Shown here: in pieces, positions 43,539 to 52,759 of the stretch
Layout of the letters: each line of letters begins with the position of its first letter
How positions within the stretch are numbered: position 1 is the stretch's first letter
Assembly: GCA_964581895.1 (NCBI GenBank)
Contig: CAZOPR010000002.1
Coordinates: forward strand, 292,066 to 356,065
DNA length: 64,000 nucleotides
Origin: Exilispira sp964581895
GTDB lineage: Bacteria > Spirochaetota > JAAYUW01
Direction: 5' to 3'
The notes under the pieces: generated by a model
What the model saw: only the letters and a program-made list of their open reading frames with translations
What the model was told of the DNA's origin: nothing
Database searches by the model: none
Program-made: the position numbers and the translations under genes

Positions 43539-44036
43539 TTAATAATTTATGACTGTTTCGAATTTTCCATCAAAATCTTTATCTTGCTCTATTTTATAAA
43601 TATAATTATCCTGAATATATATTATGATATCTACTTTTCCATCGAAATTCGAATCAATTTCCTGTCTTACCAATTTCCCATTTTCAAAATAATAAAAATC
43701 ATCATATTTCCCATCGAAGTTGGTGTCAAATTGTTGAAATTGAGGGATACTACCATCATCAGTTACAAAGTATCTATATTCAGCATCAGGAACTCCATCA
43801 TAATTTAAATCCATTATAACCTTTTGTTCAAATCCATTGTATAACCAGATCCATCTGTCTATTTTACCATCTCCATTGGTGTCATATTCTTTATAAACAA
43901 GTTGAGCAAAAGCAACTTGATTAAATATAAAGAAAAGAGCCAAAAAAAGTGTTAAAAGAGTCATAGATAAAAAAAGTTTGTAACTTTTATTAAATTTGTA
44001 AATTTTATTAAAGTAAAAGATTTTAAATTTATTCAT
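43539..44036 (-). CDS. Exported protein with DxNxDG calcium-binding-type repeats
   Basis: A signal peptide or anchor (residues about 20-45, ending VAFAQ) precedes five repeats of about 22-24 residues: DTNGDGKIDRW, DLNYDGVPDAEYRYF, DTNFDGKYDDFYYF, DSNFDGKVDIIIYI and DKDFDGKFETVI. These match the EF-hand-like/dockerin calcium loop DxNxDGxxD. The protein is probably periplasmic or surface located and Ca2+ binding. The signal peptide is unusually far from the N-terminus, so an internal ATG (MTLLTLFLALFF region) may be the true start. Confidence 0.75.
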   Translation of the reverse strand: MNKFKIFYFNKIYKFNKSYKLFLSMTLLTLFLALFFIFNQVAFAQLVYKEYDTNGDGKIDRWIWLYNGFEQKVIMDLNYDGVPDAEYRYFVTDDGSIPQFQQFDTNFDGKYDDFYYFENGKLVRQEIDSNFDGKVDIIIYIQDNYIYKIEQDKDFDGKFETVINY

Positions 44037-44436
44037 TTTTTGCGCCTACTATTAAGTTTTTATTTATTTATATCGGAGTAAAGAGGTTTTAATTAATGCT
44101 ATATAAAAAATATTTTATGTATTCAATCTTAATGCTTTTTCGAAGTTTCAGTTTTATTTACTAACATTAATAATGAATAATAAATAATAAATAATAAATA
44201 TTCTATAGGCCTAATCTTAATGGCTTTTACTATTCATTTTTATGCAATAATATTAAAAATATCGCATCAAACTATATAAATAATTTGCTTAAAATTTAAT
44301 TTTATTTACTAACATATAATAAATATCAACCATATCTATTTTGGTACTTTGCTTGATACTATGCTCAAAGTTCAGTTTTAGACAACAATCTATGAAAAAT
44401 ATTTATAAATTAAAAATTGGTTACTAATTTTTTATT
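44037..44436. other. AT-rich gap without a supported gene
   Basis: About 400 bp downstream of an antitoxin-like gene. I translated both strands and found no coherent frame, and in particular no ParE/RelE-like toxin. The gap contains imperfect direct repeats (TTTTATTTACTAACAT at about 44151 and 44301; an AATCTTAATG-type element at about 44125 and 44214) and an AATAAT run at 44169-44198. It may be a decayed toxin gene, but the sequence does not show it. Confidence 0.5.
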
Positions 44437-44619
44437 TTAATTTTTTTCTTTATCCAGTATTTCGCTTTTTTCTTTTAGTTTGGAAAGTTTATATTTTTTT
44501 ATCATCTGATCAACAGCATCATTTACAGCTTCAGCTCTACTATTGTAATAACCATTACTTATCATTTCATCAATTTCTTTAAGAAGAATTTCCGATACCT
44601 CGATAAGTTCTTTTCCCAT
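44437..44619 (-). CDS. Ribbon-helix-helix antitoxin-like protein (ParD/CopG type), orphan
   Basis: This 60-residue protein has a short beta strand (LIEVSEILLKEIDEMI) and helices ending GYYNSRAEAVNDAVDQMIKKY, which is the RHH pattern SRAEAVxxA of ParD-like antitoxins. A charged tail follows. No toxin gene is recognisable downstream on the same strand. It may be an orphan regulator that acts elsewhere. The start ATG follows GAGGGTATTTA. Confidence 0.78.
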   Translation of the reverse strand: MGKELIEVSEILLKEIDEMISNGYYNSRAEAVNDAVDQMIKKYKLSKLKEKSEILDKEKN

Positions 44620-44705
44620 TAAATACCCTCTTTATTTTTCTTACCGAAAATTAATATATTTTAAATTATTGCTTATGTCAAATTGAAAATTAAATAGCAT
44701 CATGA

Positions 44706-44734
44706 TTGACAAAAAGGCAAATAACTGCTACTTT
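44706..44734 (+). promoter_or_regulatory. Sigma70-type promoter for the radical SAM pair
   Basis: TTGACA (44706-44711), a 17-bp spacer and TACTTT (44729-44734) make a near-consensus promoter about 50 bp before the gene at 44785. An AGGAG at 44738-44742 directly follows but has no nearby ATG. Confidence 0.7.
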
Positions 44735-44784
44735 ATTTAGGAGATAAAGATAAGTTAGAAGATTTAAAATATTAAAAATTATCT

Positions 44785-45141
44785 ATGATAAAAGGAAAAG
44801 ATACTGTGAGTAGGAAAAAAAATAAATATATTAATTTAACTTTCAAAAAAAGGGGTGAAATTTCAATTAAGATTTCTGATGATATTGATATAGAAGAGTT
44901 TGAATATTCTGTTATTTCTTTAATAGCAATAATAAGAAACAGATTGGAAAGCACAAATAGTCAACTTGATGATTTATCTCCTTTTCTAAATATATTAATA
45001 AGACTTCTTGATGAATTTGAATTCCCAAAGAGTAAGAATATAGATATATATGATAAAACAGAACTTACCGAACAACAGAAAAATATGGCAGAATCCTTTA
45101 AAGATCAGTTTACACTTAAATATAGTGATCTTTTTAAGTGA
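44785..45141 (+). CDS. Small protein of unknown function, coupled to a radical SAM gene
   Basis: This 118-residue protein is not recognised. The N-terminal third is basic and beta-like (KYINLTFKKRGEISIKIS); the rest is helical and acidic, with an amphipathic stretch SPFLNILIRLLDEFEF. A GTG codon at 44806 is an alternative start behind AAAAGGAAAA. Its stop overlaps the radical SAM start (TGATG), so the two are translated together. The small protein may be an accessory or a substrate of the enzyme, but nothing in it resembles a RiPP core. Confidence 0.55.
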   Translation: MIKGKDTVSRKKNKYINLTFKKRGEISIKISDDIDIEEFEYSVISLIAIIRNRLESTNSQLDDLSPFLNILIRLLDEFEFPKSKNIDIYDKTELTEQQKNMAESFKDQFTLKYSDLFK

Positions 45142-46961
45142 TGGGATTTAAAAACATTAATGCAAAAGCTCTTTTTATAATTCCACCCTTTTCAGACTTT
45201 TATATAAGTCAGGATAGGCTATATCCCAATAATGCAATCTATGTTTCTAAAATGCTTCAAAAACTTAAAGTAAACACAAATATTGTGGATTTTAGATTTG
45301 GTTTTAAGCAGAAAGTTAAAATTCCAGATAATTTGTCATACTTAAATGACTATTATAAGAAAGACTTTTCAAAATTCTCTCTTTTTAATGATTATAATTA
45401 TTATGGTATCACCAAAATTTCCTGGCAGTTAGAATTTTATGAAAAGTACATAAAGTTACATGGCTATCCAGATATTATCCTAATAACTTCAAATTTTACA
45501 GCATATAGGTCACATGCTATAAACGTTGTTAAATCAGTAATGAAATTTTTTGATGATAATACTCATATAATAATAGGTGGGAATGATGTTATTATAAATA
45601 AAACTTGGTATGAATCACAGATAAATGATATAAAAAATAATTTGAAATTAGATAATATTAATGTAATTATTTATGATAAATTTGAGTTAGATGAATTTGA
45701 GAAAAAAATTGAAGAAATATTAGAAAAGTTGAAAGAAGTAAAAGGGATTAAAACAAAAAAAGCTTTGAATAGTTCATTTCATACAAGCTCATTCAAAGAA
45801 AAAAGGAAAAAGATTCTTGGAAAAATCTACAAGTTTTACTACTTAGATAAAATTTTTTATTATGATAATCATAAAAAAGAAATAAAAGTAAGTAATCCAA
45901 AAAATTTATATAAAGCTGGTTCTATATTGTTATCCTCTGGCTGCCCTTATAGATGCTCTTACTGTTTTTATTCAACAAAGAAATTTGATAAATTTTACTA
46001 TAGAGATAAAAATGAGATATTGAAAGATTTATTGGCTCTTAAAGAAGAATCTTTCGATAAAATCCATATTGAAGATGATAGTTTTACAGCCATTAAAAAA
46101 GAAGCAATAGAAATATTGAAAATTCTTGAAATTTTTACCTCAAATATTCATAAATTTACTTTTGATTTCCCAAATGGGGTAAATTACCACAAAATTGATT
46201 TTGAAATTTTACAAAAATTTGAAAAAGCAAATATTAAAAGTATATCTATAGCTCTTGGTAGTTTTGATGAAAAAATTTTGAAAAAAGAAAACAGACCTTC
46301 ATTTAAAGAAGAATTCTTAAAATTCAATAGAATAATTAAAAATTATAATATTGAAGTATTAACATATATTATTGCAGGAATTCCAACTCAAAGTTTTGAA
46401 GAGATACTATATTCTTTTTTCTTAATATTTGAAAATGATTTAAGTCTTGGCTTTTCACCATATTATCCAGTCATAAATTCTGTTGATTATATTAGATATA
46501 AATTTGAATCTCAACTTCAAAAAAAAGGTTACGATGAAAGATTTTTTGCTTCAAGTTCTCTATTTCAGTTTGAAAATACTATAAGCACAATGGAAAAAGC
46601 AACATTGTTCAAAATTTATAGAATACTTTCATTTTTATCACATGAGAAAAAAAATGAAAAAGATTATAAAAATAAAATTTATAATGATTATTTAAAAATT
46701 ATTTCTAAATGTAAACAGAAATTTTTGGAAACCCTAAAAGAAAATGAAGAAAGTAGATTCGATTTGATAATAGAAAAAGAGGATATAAAATTTTTAGAAT
46801 CTTTTTTATTTATATTGTTTCTAAAAACATCAAATATTTATATTTGTTACGAAAAAAAGATAAAAGGAAAAGATTGTATAGCTAAGTTTGAAAAATTTTC
46901 TGCCTCTGAAAAAATTTTATTATTTTATGAAAAAGCTAAGTCTCTATTTTTAATTTGTTAA
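45141..46961 (+). CDS. Radical SAM protein, BchE/B12-type architecture, unknown substrate
   Basis: The N-terminal region (about 1-210) has the Rossmann-like pattern of B12-binding radical SAM proteins (ALFIIPPFSDFYIS, DIILITSNFTAYRSH, IIIGGND) but lacks the DxHxxG cobalamin histidine motif. The radical SAM cluster is CX3CX2C at residues 268-275 (SGCPYRCSYCFYS). Next come HIEDDSFTA, SISIALGSFDEKIL and TYIIAGIPTQSFEE, in order with the BchE/MiaB/elongator-like fold. The last 140 residues are helical and unassigned. I chose the ATG at 45141, overlapping the previous stop, over a GTG one codon earlier. Family known, reaction unknown. Confidence 0.82.
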   Translation: MGFKNINAKALFIIPPFSDFYISQDRLYPNNAIYVSKMLQKLKVNTNIVDFRFGFKQKVKIPDNLSYLNDYYKKDFSKFSLFNDYNYYGITKISWQLEFYEKYIKLHGYPDIILITSNFTAYRSHAINVVKSVMKFFDDNTHIIIGGNDVIINKTWYESQINDIKNNLKLDNINVIIYDKFELDEFEKKIEEILEKLKEVKGIKTKKALNSSFHTSSFKEKRKKILGKIYKFYYLDKIFYYDNHKKEIKVSNPKNLYKAGSILLSSGCPYRCSYCFYSTKKFDKFYYRDKNEILKDLLALKEESFDKIHIEDDSFTAIKKEAIEILKILEIFTSNIHKFTFDFPNGVNYHKIDFEILQKFEKANIKSISIALGSFDEKILKKENRPSFKEEFLKFNRIIKNYNIEVLTYIIAGIPTQSFEEILYSFFLIFENDLSLGFSPYYPVINSVDYIRYKFESQLQKKGYDERFFASSSLFQFENTISTMEKATLFKIYRILSFLSHEKKNEKDYKNKIYNDYLKIISKCKQKFLETLKENEESRFDLIIEKEDIKFLESFLFILFLKTSNIYICYEKKIKGKDCIAKFEKFSASEKILLFYEKAKSLFLIC

Positions 46962-47315
46962 TAATTATAAATAAAGGTTATTAAATGTCAATAAAATTAT
47001 ATAATAATCAGGGATAAATATTAGTAAATTCAACAAAATTTAAAAAATAATCTTTTTATCATAATAAAAATAGGTAAAATTTTTTGGCATAAATAGTTCT
47101 AACTTAAAAATAAATGGGAAAAAATAAAAAAAATTTTTTTTATATTGCAAAACAATAAAAATTTAATATAAAAGTCTCATATACATCTATAATAAAAACT
47201 ATACAGGTTGTCTTTTAATTTGTAAATTTCTAATTTATAAAAAAAATATGTAAAAAATTGAAAAAAATATTTAAAATACTCTTGACAAACATATTTTATA
47301 ACTTAAGAAGTAAGT
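46962..47315. other. AT-rich gap upstream of the HU gene
   Basis: About 350 bp with no supported gene. Long A and T runs dominate (for example 47111-47146). A TTGACA at 47282-47287 is the best -35 candidate for the HU gene, with a weak -10 choice (TAAGAA at 47304, or a nearer TATAAC). Curved A-tract DNA of this kind often precedes strongly expressed genes. Confidence 0.5.
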
Positions 47316-47356
47316 ATGGAGCATAAAAAAGCTACTAAAAAAAGGAAGGAGAGAGT

Positions 47357-47635
47357 ATGAACAAAGCAGAACTCATTGATTCTATTGCAAAAGACACCAA
47401 ACTAAAAAAGAAAGACATTGAAATGTTCCTTGGCTCATTTATGAAAACTGTTAAAGAAACAGTTAAAAAGGGGCAGAATGTACAGTTGATCGGTTTTGGT
47501 ACTTTTACAAGAGGCGAAAGAAAAGCTAGAGCTGGTAGAAATCCAAGAACTGGTGATGCCATTAAAATCCCTGCTACAAAATACCCAAAATTCACTCCTG
47601 GTTCTGATTTCAAAGCTATGGTTAAAGGCAAATAA
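47357..47635 (+). CDS. hup: HU-family DNA-binding protein
   Basis: HU is a nucleoid protein that bends DNA without sequence preference. The 92-residue protein is full length: MNKAELIDSIAKDTKLKKKD, QLIGFGTFTRGERKARAGRN with the family signature GFGTF, and NPRTGDAIKIPATKYPKFTPG, where the beta arms intercalate through the Pro of the IPATK segment. AAGGAGAG precedes the ATG, and a strong terminator follows. Confidence 0.97.
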   Translation: MNKAELIDSIAKDTKLKKKDIEMFLGSFMKTVKETVKKGQNVQLIGFGTFTRGERKARAGRNPRTGDAIKIPATKYPKFTPGSDFKAMVKGK

Positions 47636-47650
47636 CTTTAACTTATGAGA

Positions 47651-47679
47651 AGCTGCCTCGAAAAGAGGCAGCTTTTTTA
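47651..47679 (+). terminator. Intrinsic terminator of the HU gene
   Basis: A GC-rich 9-bp stem (AGCTGCCTC 47651-47659 / GAGGCAGCT 47665-47673) with the loop GAAAA runs straight into TTTTTT. It lies 15 bp after the HU stop codon. The 3' end overlaps the stop region of the convergent lexA gene. Confidence 0.95.
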
Positions 47680-48291
47680 TTCTAGGTATCTTTGAACACC
47701 TACTACCACACCTAAACATTTAAAACTTTCAGGACTCACTATTATATCTGAATAAGTTGAATTTTCAGGATGTAAAACAATCATATGTTTATTGTAATCG
47801 TAAAATATTCTTTTAAGTGTTACATCTCCATCTATCAAAGCTACAACGATATCTTTATCTTTAGCAATCTCAGTTTTTTTAACAATAACATAATCTTGAT
47901 CGAAAATACCAGCTTCTTTCATAGAATCACCTCTAACGACAAGTGCATAATATTCACCATCTGAAAATCTTCTTTTATCAATAACAATCTCACCTTTTAT
48001 ATCTTCGATGGCTTCAATTGGTTTACCTGCAGCAGTTGTACCATAAATTGGTATTTTTCTCTGATTTATTTCGGAAATTGCTTTTTCTGTAAGCAACAAA
48101 CTTCTTGCAATCCTCTTTTCTTTTATTATATATCCTTTATTTTCAAGTCTATCTAAAAATTCATGTGCTGTTTTTAAGTTTATTGAGAAGGTATCTGCTA
48201 TTTCAGTAATAGATGGAGGGTATTGGTTTGACTCAATGTAATTTGCAATAAAATCAAGAATCTGTTTTTGCCTTTTTGTTATTTCCTGCAT
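47677..48291 (-). CDS. lexA: LexA repressor
   Basis: LexA represses SOS genes until RecA filaments trigger self-cleavage. The 204-residue protein has the winged helix at residues 1-65 (SITEIADTFSINLKTAHEFL), the cleavage site Ala88-Gly89 in GTTAAGKPIEA, and the Ser123/Lys160 dyad (RGDSMKEAG; DGDVTLKRIF). It follows an ImuB-like and a DnaE2-like gene, overlapping the latter by 38 bp. GGGAGGAG precedes its ATG. LexA as the last gene of its own mutagenesis operon gives negative feedback. I could not identify its operator by eye. Confidence 0.96.
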   Translation of the reverse strand: MQEITKRQKQILDFIANYIESNQYPPSITEIADTFSINLKTAHEFLDRLENKGYIIKEKRIARSLLLTEKAISEINQRKIPIYGTTAAGKPIEAIEDIKGEIVIDKRRFSDGEYYALVVRGDSMKEAGIFDQDYVIVKKTEIAKDKDIVVALIDGDVTLKRIFYDYNKHMIVLHPENSTYSDIIVSPESFKCLGVVVGVQRYLE

Positions 48292-51200
48292 AAACTCCTC
48301 CCTTTAATCTTTCCATAAAATCAGGGACAAAAGGTTGCATTTTCTGAATAATAAGAGAATTTGAACTTTTTCCCTCTATTTCTATATCTAACTTAAAAAA
48401 CTTATAGTACTTAAGTAAATTGTAATAACAGCCATATTTATTTGGGAAAATGACTGTTTCCAGAAAATTTTTACCATCAAAAAATGTCGCAAATCCCATA
48501 AGTTTGCTATCTTTTGTGGCTGCACTTCTGTAAGTTATTAGCCAACCTAAAACTTTAAGGTTTTTATCTTCAGGTTGGTTTCTGTTTTTAACTTTTGTAT
48601 ATTCAGAAAATTCCTCAATTTCAAAATCAGTTAAAATATTATTCTCAATCATCTTTTGTAAAATATTAAAAGGGGTAATATTAATAAATAACCCAAGAAA
48701 CTTATATCTATAATAGTATAGATTGAACTTATTTTCTGTAAAGTAAATTTTTAAATTTTCAAAATCTTTTTCCTTTAAAATAAAATTGTTTAAGCTTTTT
48801 TCTTTTTCTAAGAATATATTTTCACATATTATTTTGGCAAAAGAGCTGGATTGGTAAAAATCTGAGAAGTAACCTACTTGAATTAGTTTTAATACTTTTT
48901 GCTTTTCAAAATTGGAAAGGAAAATAAATTTTGCTAAAATATATTCCTTTTCCTTTTTGAAATATTCTCTTAATAAAATTAAGGTCTCTTTTTCATTTTC
49001 AGCTAAAAAGAAGAAATTGCAAAGCCCTATTACAATTTTTTCTCCATCAAAAATTGTATTTTTATTTGCATTTTTTATTTTGCATATATCTACCTTTATA
49101 TTTTCCATAATGGCAAGGATATTGTATGCTATTGAAGGATAGTAGCCTCCAAAGTTGTTCAAAAGTGCAGCATAAAAGATAGGGGCAAAATGTGTCCTTA
49201 TATAAGCAAGTTTGACAGAAAGGATTGCATAGGATGCAGAGTGAGCCTTACAAAAAGCATAACCAGCGAATGACTCTATCTGATACCAGATCTTTTCAAG
49301 GTTAGTTATAGAATAATTTTGTGAAAGTCCACCTTTTATAAATTTTTCTTTCAATCTTTTTATCTCGCTTTTGCTCCTGCTTTTACCACTCATGGCTTTT
49401 CTTAATAAATCTGCTTCTGAAAGTGAAAGTTTTCCGACAAAGCTTGCAACTTTTAATACATCTTCCTGATAAATCATTATGCCATATGTTGCACTTAAAA
49501 TATCTTTTAATATTGGTATTTCATATTCAATTTTTTTAGCTTTTGTCTTCCTCTGTATATATTCATCTTTCATCCCAGAATCAGAAACTCCTGGTCTTAT
49601 AACTGAGGATGCTGCAACAAGTTCCAAAAAATTTTTAACATCAAGATCCCTTAAAAGATTAACCATAGCGGCTGATTCTATGTAAAAACAACCTCTACAA
49701 TCTCCATTCCTAATCTTTTCCCATGTTTTTTTATCTATATTCGCTTTATCAAAATCAAGAGTGAAATTTTTATCATATAGTTTTTGAATATTTTCTATTG
49801 AATCTTGAAGGACCTGCAAAGCTCTTTGTGATAGTATATCTATCTTTATAAGTCCTGCATCTTCTATATAGTTGAGGTCAAAATGTGAGATAGGAACGCC
49901 TTTTGTGGCATATAAATATGGAGTTGAACTAAAAATATCTGGAGATGAAAGGATAATCCCTCCAGGATGAACTCCTTTTGCATAAGGTAAACCTAAAAGT
50001 TTAATAGTCATATCTATTATATTTTTTTCAACACCAATATCTCCAAGAAGATTTTTGATTTTATCTGTATCTTTTATATAAAAAAAGGATGGAATTAGTT
50101 TGGAATATTTTGTTATTGATTTTGAATCCATTCCAAAAAATTTTGCACTATTTCTAAATGCCGCTTTTAAGTTCATTCTAATTGTAGTTGAGACCATACA
50201 ACAGTTTGCATGGTATCTATTAAAAAGATATAAAAAAAGTTTATCCCTTTCTTTCCATGAAAAGTCTATGTCAATATCTGGGTAAGATTTTCTTTCTGGA
50301 TTTAAAAATCTTTCGAAATAAAGATTTAACAAAATTGGATCAACTTCAGTTATATCAAGTAAGTATGAAACAAGGGAAGATGCACAGGATCCTCTTCCAA
50401 TATATTCAATTTTGTTTTTTTTTGCATAGTTAAGCAGTTCATATACAAATAAAAAATATGAAGAAAAATCTTTCTTGGATATAATGGAAAGCTCATAATT
50501 TAACCTTGATATGTAATTCGGATTGTTTTTTAAGTTTTTTCCACTTAGTTTAAGAAGGCATATCTGTTTCAATTTATCATCTGCATTTTCATAAAAAGAT
50601 GGAAAGACAGCAGGTTTTGGTTTTATTTCAGAAAATAAAGAATAAAAGTTTTTAGCATTTTCAATAGAGTTTGTTATCAATGATTTTGCTGATTTTGAAA
50701 GAATATTGTATGGATTCATTTTATCTTTTAAGAAACTTAAATCTTCAGAAAGGTAGTAGAATTTAAGTATTGATGAAAAACTTTCAAAAACTGACCTTCT
50801 TTTATAAAAGATCTGATTTTTTCTTTTTACAATCCTGTTAAATCTCAATGTATATAAAAGATCAATAAACTGATCTTCAGTTTGAGAATCAAAAAAAATC
50901 TTGGATAAAAAGATAGGATTTAAGATATTTAATTCTTCAAAAAATTTTATCAGCAAGGGGGATAAGAAAGGCTTTTTAGTAAAAATATCTTCAATTAATC
51001 CAAAGTACAGGTTCTTTTCTGGTATATGAAGAAATTTTAATATATTATAAACATTTGCTGTTAATGAAATAAATATTAGATTATCAAGTTCATTTTTAGA
51101 AGAAAGTTTTGAAATTGTATCATAAACTTCACTGAAAGATTTTCTGTTTGTTGCACTGCTTATTATTGAATTAAATGAATGATAGCCATCTATCGATTTT

Positions 51201-51466
51201 AAAAAGAGGAGAAATCCGCCATTGCTATATATGTTTTGTTTTATGTTGTATATTTTTTGGGTTAATTTTGGTGCAATATGAACCCCAATTATAGGGAAAA
51301 TATTTCTTTGTTTTACTAAATTAATTAATTCCCACATTCCATAGATATTGTTTTTATCTGTTATAATGCAGTATTTTTGGCCTATTTTTGAAAGATTTTC
51401 CAATAAAACTTCTATGCTAAGATTACTTTCGAAAAATGAGTAATTTGTATGTACAAAAAGTTGCAT
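48254..51466 (-). CDS. dnaE2: DNA polymerase III alpha-like, error-prone type (DnaE2/ImuC)
   Basis: A 1070-residue C-family polymerase. The PHP domain is at 1-200 (LFVHTNYSFFESN and IPIIGVH-type segments). The catalytic Asp pair lies in YPDIDIDFSWKERD near residue 395 and the third Asp in IKIDILSQRAL near 541. LSEADLLRKAMSGKSRS and GYAFCKAHSASYA are also family signatures. A C-terminal OB-like region follows. The length (near 1070, lower than the replicative DnaE) and its position between an imuB-like gene and lexA fit DnaE2/ImuC, the translesion subunit. The assignment to the error-prone class rests mainly on context. It follows the imuB-like gene by 3 bp. Confidence 0.9.
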   Translation of the reverse strand: MQLFVHTNYSFFESNLSIEVLLENLSKIGQKYCIITDKNNIYGMWELINLVKQRNIFPIIGVHIAPKLTQKIYNIKQNIYSNGGFLLFLKSIDGYHSFNSIISSATNRKSFSEVYDTISKLSSKNELDNLIFISLTANVYNILKFLHIPEKNLYFGLIEDIFTKKPFLSPLLIKFFEELNILNPIFLSKIFFDSQTEDQFIDLLYTLRFNRIVKRKNQIFYKRRSVFESFSSILKFYYLSEDLSFLKDKMNPYNILSKSAKSLITNSIENAKNFYSLFSEIKPKPAVFPSFYENADDKLKQICLLKLSGKNLKNNPNYISRLNYELSIISKKDFSSYFLFVYELLNYAKKNKIEYIGRGSCASSLVSYLLDITEVDPILLNLYFERFLNPERKSYPDIDIDFSWKERDKLFLYLFNRYHANCCMVSTTIRMNLKAAFRNSAKFFGMDSKSITKYSKLIPSFFYIKDTDKIKNLLGDIGVEKNIIDMTIKLLGLPYAKGVHPGGIILSSPDIFSSTPYLYATKGVPISHFDLNYIEDAGLIKIDILSQRALQVLQDSIENIQKLYDKNFTLDFDKANIDKKTWEKIRNGDCRGCFYIESAAMVNLLRDLDVKNFLELVAASSVIRPGVSDSGMKDEYIQRKTKAKKIEYEIPILKDILSATYGIMIYQEDVLKVASFVGKLSLSEADLLRKAMSGKSRSKSEIKRLKEKFIKGGLSQNYSITNLEKIWYQIESFAGYAFCKAHSASYAILSVKLAYIRTHFAPIFYAALLNNFGGYYPSIAYNILAIMENIKVDICKIKNANKNTIFDGEKIVIGLCNFFFLAENEKETLILLREYFKKEKEYILAKFIFLSNFEKQKVLKLIQVGYFSDFYQSSSFAKIICENIFLEKEKSLNNFILKEKDFENLKIYFTENKFNLYYYRYKFLGLFINITPFNILQKMIENNILTDFEIEEFSEYTKVKNRNQPEDKNLKVLGWLITYRSAATKDSKLMGFATFFDGKNFLETVIFPNKYGCYYNLLKYYKFFKLDIEIEGKSSNSLIIQKMQPFVPDFMERLKGGVYAGNNKKAKTDS

Positions 51467-51469
51467 AGA

Positions 51470-52759
51470 TTATCCTGCAAGATGAACTTTTTCTTCGCCA
51501 AATTTTTGGATCAGATTTTCAAATAATGTAAGAAGTTTTTCATCATCTGCTTTTAAGTCATCTTCAAAAAGTTGTTGACAAGATCTTTTATCAAACTCAA
51601 GACTTATCAAGGTAACAGCAGTCTTGCTTTTCAATCTTGATACAATCATTTCAGAAATCGAATTGAAAAAAGATAGAATATCCAGATTTTCAAAAAATAA
51701 TTCGAAATGTTCGATAGATAAGTTGGCGAATTCGATTGTTACTGAAATCTGTTTTGACTTTGATTTAAGCCAGAAAGTTTTTAAAAAGTAAGATTCGATA
51801 AAAAGTCTTTTTCTTATTTCTGATTGAATAGCATTTTTATTGTTTGTTGGTAAAGTAAAATTTATGGTTATTTCATATCTGGTGTCTTTATCTTTATCAA
51901 AGATTTTTTGCATAATATTTGCGATAAAAAGATCAAGAAGATCATTTTTTTTAACGGATTGAAAAGCCAAAAGAAGTGGTTTTAATCTATTTGCAAGTTT
52001 GATACGGGAAGAAAGCGGCGAAGAAAGAAGAAGTAAACTTAAAAGTTTTTCCTGAAAAGAAGATGGAAGCCTTATAAAATCTGAAAAGTAAAAAATGCCG
52101 CTTTCTTCAAAAAAAGTAAGGGGGGATAGGATATTTGAAAGTTTAATCAGATTTGGTAATTGATTGGAATTGTAAAATATAAGCGATAGATTCTTTTCTG
52201 AACTTAAGGCTATATCTGAAGGGACAAAAAGAGAGAAAGAAAAAGAATTTGATGTAAAAAATGAAAGATTAAGCCTTTTATCTATTTTTATGCAGGAGTT
52301 AAAAAGTGATTCTAAAAATACAAATATAGGTTTATAAAGAATCTGACAGCCGGAAAAATCTGCTACTAAGGAAAAAGAATCATATGAAAAAGGGTTAACT
52401 GTATAATAAGGGATATCATAAACAGCAAATGCATAGGACTTAAGTTTATCTTCAAGTAATTTTTTGAAATAATTTTTTTCTTCGATAAATTCATAACAGG
52501 GGAGAAGAAAAAAGTCATTTGTTATCTTCTTTACAAAATTTAGAGGCATACCAGGTTTTATGCCGAAATAAGATATAGACTTTGAGCAGGTATATATATA
52601 GTTATTACCTGCGCTTTCATAAAAAAGTATGATATCTTTTCTTTTATGTTTTTTTTCCGCTAAAGATAAAGTAAAATAAGGTAGATAAAAATTTGTAAAA
52701 AGGGGGTATATTTTATCCTTCATACTATTTACCATATCGCCAAAATTAGTATAACCCAA
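51470..52759 (-). CDS. imuB: ImuB-like catalytically dead Y-family polymerase homologue
   Basis: The 429-residue protein has the Y-family outline: FYLPYFTLSLAEKKH near residue 25, SYFGIKPGMPLNFV (finger-like), and VADFSGCQILYKP, where active polymerases carry the acidic pair. The metal-binding aspartates are missing, as in ImuB. Near the C-terminus QQLF (about residues 394-397) fits a beta-clamp binding motif. ImuB organises the SOS mutasome, joining DnaE2 to the clamp. The ORF opens with TTG at 52759, but the ATG at 52723 gives a more usual N-terminus, so the start is uncertain. The cassette lacks an ImuA/SulA-like gene. Confidence 0.83.
   Translation of the reverse strand: MGYTNFGDMVNSMKDKIYPLFTNFYLPYFTLSLAEKKHKRKDIILFYESAGNNYIYTCSKSISYFGIKPGMPLNFVKKITNDFFLLPCYEFIEEKNYFKKLLEDKLKSYAFAVYDIPYYTVNPFSYDSFSLVADFSGCQILYKPIFVFLESLFNSCIKIDKRLNLSFFTSNSFSFSLFVPSDIALSSEKNLSLIFYNSNQLPNLIKLSNILSPLTFFEESGIFYFSDFIRLPSSFQEKLLSLLLLSSPLSSRIKLANRLKPLLLAFQSVKKNDLLDLFIANIMQKIFDKDKDTRYEITINFTLPTNNKNAIQSEIRKRLFIESYFLKTFWLKSKSKQISVTIEFANLSIEHFELFFENLDILSFFNSISEMIVSRLKSKTAVTLISLEFDKRSCQQLFEDDLKADDEKLLTLFENLIQKFGEEKVHLAG

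Noticed and set aside
44040..44436. ParE-like toxin next to the RHH antitoxin
   Set aside because: Position and size fit, but both strands show only stops and short repeats, and no toxin motif is visible.
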